Shown here piece by piece: positions 61,591 to 64,000 of a stretch of DNA of 64,000 nt. The notes under the pieces are model-generated. The model ran no database searches. It was not told where the DNA came from and saw only the letters and a program-made list of their open reading frames with translations. The stretch's first letter is position 1. Every line of letters starts with the position of its first letter. Source of the stretch: Orientallactaga sibirica (lineage: Eukaryota; Chordata; Mammalia; Rodentia; Dipodidae); assembly GCA_036365145.1 (NCBI GenBank), contig JAEOAD010000013.1, positions 42,969,001 to 43,033,000 on the forward strand, given 5' to 3'. A program made the translations under genes and the position numbers.

Positions 61591-63009
61591 CATTGATTTT
61601 TGTGATGGGAATCATCTCTGAAGTATTACAATTTGATTTCTAGCAACTATAGATATTTAGTTCATGTAGTCTTGGTTTAAAGCAGCTTATAAATAATTTC
61701 ATTTATAACTTGGAATGAAATTATGTTATTACTCACAGCCTATTTATATATAATTAGAGGAACAAAAAATATTTAGAACTTTTCAAAGTCACATGGAAGT
61801 TCACCATACATCTAGATATAATATTCACTGCTTTAGGACAGATAAATACTTTTTTGGTGGGGGGAGGTTGAGGTAGTATCTTGCTCTAGCCCAGGCTGAC
61901 CTGGAATTCACTATATAGTCTCAGGGTGGCCCCAAACTCATGGCGATCCTTCTACCTCTGCCTCCCTAGTTCTGGGATTAAAGGCATGTGCCACCACGCC
62001 TGGCTTAGATAAATATATATTTTTTGAGTTTTTTTTTCAAGGTAGGGTCTCACTCTAGCTCAGGCTGACCTGGAATTCACTGTGTTGTCTCAGGGTGGCC
62101 TTGAACTCCTGGTGATCCTACCTCTGCCTCCCGAGTGCTGGGATTAAAGCCATGTGCCACCATGCCCGGCTTTTTTTTTTTTTTTTTTTTTTGAGGTTTT
62201 TTTTTTTTTTTTTTTTTTTGGTTTTTCGAGGTAGGGTTTCACTCTGGTCCAGGCTGACCTGGAATTAACTATGTAGTCTCAGGGTGGGCTTGAACTCACT
62301 GTAATCCTCCTACCTCTGCCTCCCAAGTGCTGGGTGAGTTTTTTTTTTTTTTAATTTATTTTTAGGATAGCCTTGAAGTATTTATGTAGCTGATATGCCT
62401 GCCTCCATGTCTCCAGTGCCAGGACTACATATATGCACCACTGTGCCTGGTGTTACACAGTTCTAGGTATTGAACCTAGGGCTTCAAGTATTCTAGGCCA
62501 ATTTAGCTATATTCCCAGCTCAAAATTCAATTTTTCACATAAACAAACAAAAACTCAGCCTGAGAGGTAGTGGAAAATGCTTGTAACACTTTGGAGGCTG
62601 AGACAAATGGCTCAAAAGTTGGAGGCCAAGGCTGAGGATATGGCTCATTGGTTAAAGGTGCTTGTATGGAAAACCTGATGACTGGGCTTCAGTTCCCCGG
62701 TACCTATGTAAAGCCAGGTGCACAAAATGGTGCATGTGTCTTGAATTCATGTGCAGCAGCAAGAGGCTCTGGCACTCCCATTCTTTCACACACACACACA
62801 CACACACACATACACAATTTTTTTTTAAGTTGGAGGTCATTTTCAGCTATATTAACAAGATCCTGTCTGGGGAAATAGATCTCCTTTGCTTAGGGCTCCT
62901 AATCTTGGACAAAGTTAATACTATAAACCCAGAGGCAGTCAGTATTGTCTGCATCCATATAGTTATAGTATGCCTAATTAAGGTAAGCTGTTCCTAGCTT
63001 TGTTGTTGA
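61591..63009. repeat. Unique DNA and SINEs
   Basis: 61591-61855 is unique. B1 61868-62004 (-), 62032-62171 (-) and 62218-62335 (-); an old B1 62355-62450 (-) and an antisense ID-like scrap to 62520; DIP 62630-62785 (+) with a CA repeat 62788-62815; unique 62830-63009. No gene. Confidence 0.7.
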
Positions 63010-63075
63010 TACATTTATTGAGAGCTTGTTTAGGCACTGTTTTGTATTTATTACTTCTTTTAATTATTACAGAAA

Positions 63076-63130
<55 letters not shown>

Positions 63131-63185
63131 ACCTATTTTATAGATGAGTAAGCCAAGGCCCAGAGATCTTAAAGAAAAAGATCAG
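63010..63185 (-). mobile_element. MIR SINE split by TA microsatellite
   Basis: GAGAGCTTGTTTAGGCACTG and ATTTATTACTTCTTTTAATT, then a pure TA repeat (63079-63128), then CTATTTTATAGATGAGTAAG and CCAAGGCCCAGAGATCTTAA. The two halves fit the antisense MIR consensus on either side of the repeat. Confidence 0.75.
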
Positions 63186-64000
63186 TGGTGTCATTGTGAC
63201 TTTTACCTAGGCAGGTTTATAGTTAATGACACCCATTTTATCATTCTCCTGTTATATTACAAATATATTTCCTACAGGGGAAAATCTAAGTGAAGATTCA
63301 GATGTGGAAGGTTTTGAATTTTAATCACCGCCATTTCTTAGTCCAGGCTTTTATCACATCTTGTCTTTATTACTTTAGTAGCCTCTGGCCATTGGTCTCT
63401 CTCCTTTCTGACCTAACTCTACCAGCATTATCAAACTCACTGTGAAATTCTAAAGATATATTCCCCCCCTTCTCTGTCTTTGTGGTGCTGTTTATTTTGC
63501 ACAGAGCATATACTTTTCTGGCTATTACTAACTTTCCTTTTGAGGGGGAGAGGAGGTGAGATTTTTATTTTATCTCTTACCCAAAAAGTCTATCCTATTC
63601 AGATACTTGCTATCTATAAATTTTTATTTTTTTATTTATTAGAGACAGAGGGAGGGAGGGAGGGGGAGAGAGAGAGAGAGAGAGAGAGAATGGGTGTACC
63701 AGGGCCTCTACAAACAAACTCCAGATGCATGCACCACCTTGTGCATATGGCTCATGTGGCACCTGGAGAATTGAACCTGGGTCCTTAGGCTTCACAGACA
63801 AGTACCTTAACCACTAAGCCATCTCTCCAGCCTTCTATCTATCTATTGATAAAAAACATTTTAGGGGTTTTTGTACCAAATGCTTATCTGAACTCTTATC
63901 TTTGATGAAAGAAAAGAAGGGCTGGAGAGATGACTTAGTGGCTAAGATGCTTGTCTGCAAAGCCTAAAGACCCATGTGCTACTCTCCAGATCCCATGTTA
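63186..64000. repeat. Unique DNA and two DIP SINEs
   Basis: 63186-63615 is unique, no exon seen. DIP 63620-63832 (-) with a GA/GGGA run, and the head of a DIP at 63918-64000 (+), cut by the window end. Confidence 0.7.

Larger units (their letters stand above)
42605..64000 (+). other. PPM1E: PPM1E intron 1 (5' part)
   Basis: No stretch resembling exon 2 (which should open with NCPSFLAAALARATSDEV) was found up to the window end. Human PPM1E also has a very long first intron. The contents are listed in separate entries. Confidence 0.85.

Overview
This is mammalian nuclear DNA, almost certainly from a rodent of the jerboa/jumping-mouse group (Dipodoidea). Two SINE families fill the window. One is B1 (7SL-derived; antisense copies start with a GAGGTAGGGTCTCACTCTAG-type tail end). 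The other is a B2-like tRNA-derived SINE that starts GGGCTGGAGAGATGGCTTAG and ends in CT-rich sequence plus AATAAA repeats; I call it DIP here, after the B2-superfamily SINE described from jerboas. ID, B4-like, MaLR-like, L1 and MIR pieces also occur. The species-group call is an inference from these repeats. There are no bacterial operons, CRISPR arrays or intact mobile-element genes.

Only two real protein-coding gene pieces are visible, both on the + strand and in the order known for human 17q22. (1) The last coding exon of RAD51C lies at 1879-1986, encoding the C-terminus with its nuclear-localisation motif; 1-1878 is the end of the preceding intron. (2) Exon 1 of PPM1E (POPX1/CaMKP-N, a PP2C-family phosphatase) lies at 42132-42604 inside a CpG island of about 1.4 kb. 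It ends inside a tyrosine codon at a GT donor, and 42605-64000 is the beginning of intron 1. The catalytic exons are not in the window.

The RAD51C-PPM1E intergenic region (about 2.3-41.6 kb) is repeat-dense. It holds an LTR-like composite element (4.45-7.8 kb), a MaLR-like LTR (7.9-8.3 kb), an RPS3 processed pseudogene on the minus strand (8.34-9.15 kb), a run of ten same-orientation SINEs (9.3-11.2 kb), a nearly perfect 3.28-kb tandem duplication (19815-23095 and 23096-26373), and four minus-strand copies of one LINE-1-type 3' end (26.8-36.1 kb). One of those copies has a clear 16-bp target-site duplication. The 2.4 kb before the PPM1E island is repeat-poor and carries MIR relics and an RFX-type X-box.

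PPM1E intron 1 contains a repeat-poor first 1.8 kb, further SINE clusters, an RPL27 processed pseudogene (51.42-51.88 kb, minus strand), a second LTR-like composite element (53.4-55.6 kb), a chimeric DIP-B1 SINE and a B4 SINE (58.3-59.1 kb), and an old MIR split by a TA microsatellite (63.0-63.2 kb).

I found no convincing new biological system. The observations most worth checking are the tandem duplication (real or assembly artefact), CTCF-like motifs carried by the long DIP subfamily, repeated reuse of one insertion target at 50.7-51.9 kb, a B1 tail placed 30 nt from the RAD51C last-exon acceptor, and an overlapping uORF plus X-box at PPM1E. SINE boundaries are eye estimates, usually within about 10 bases.
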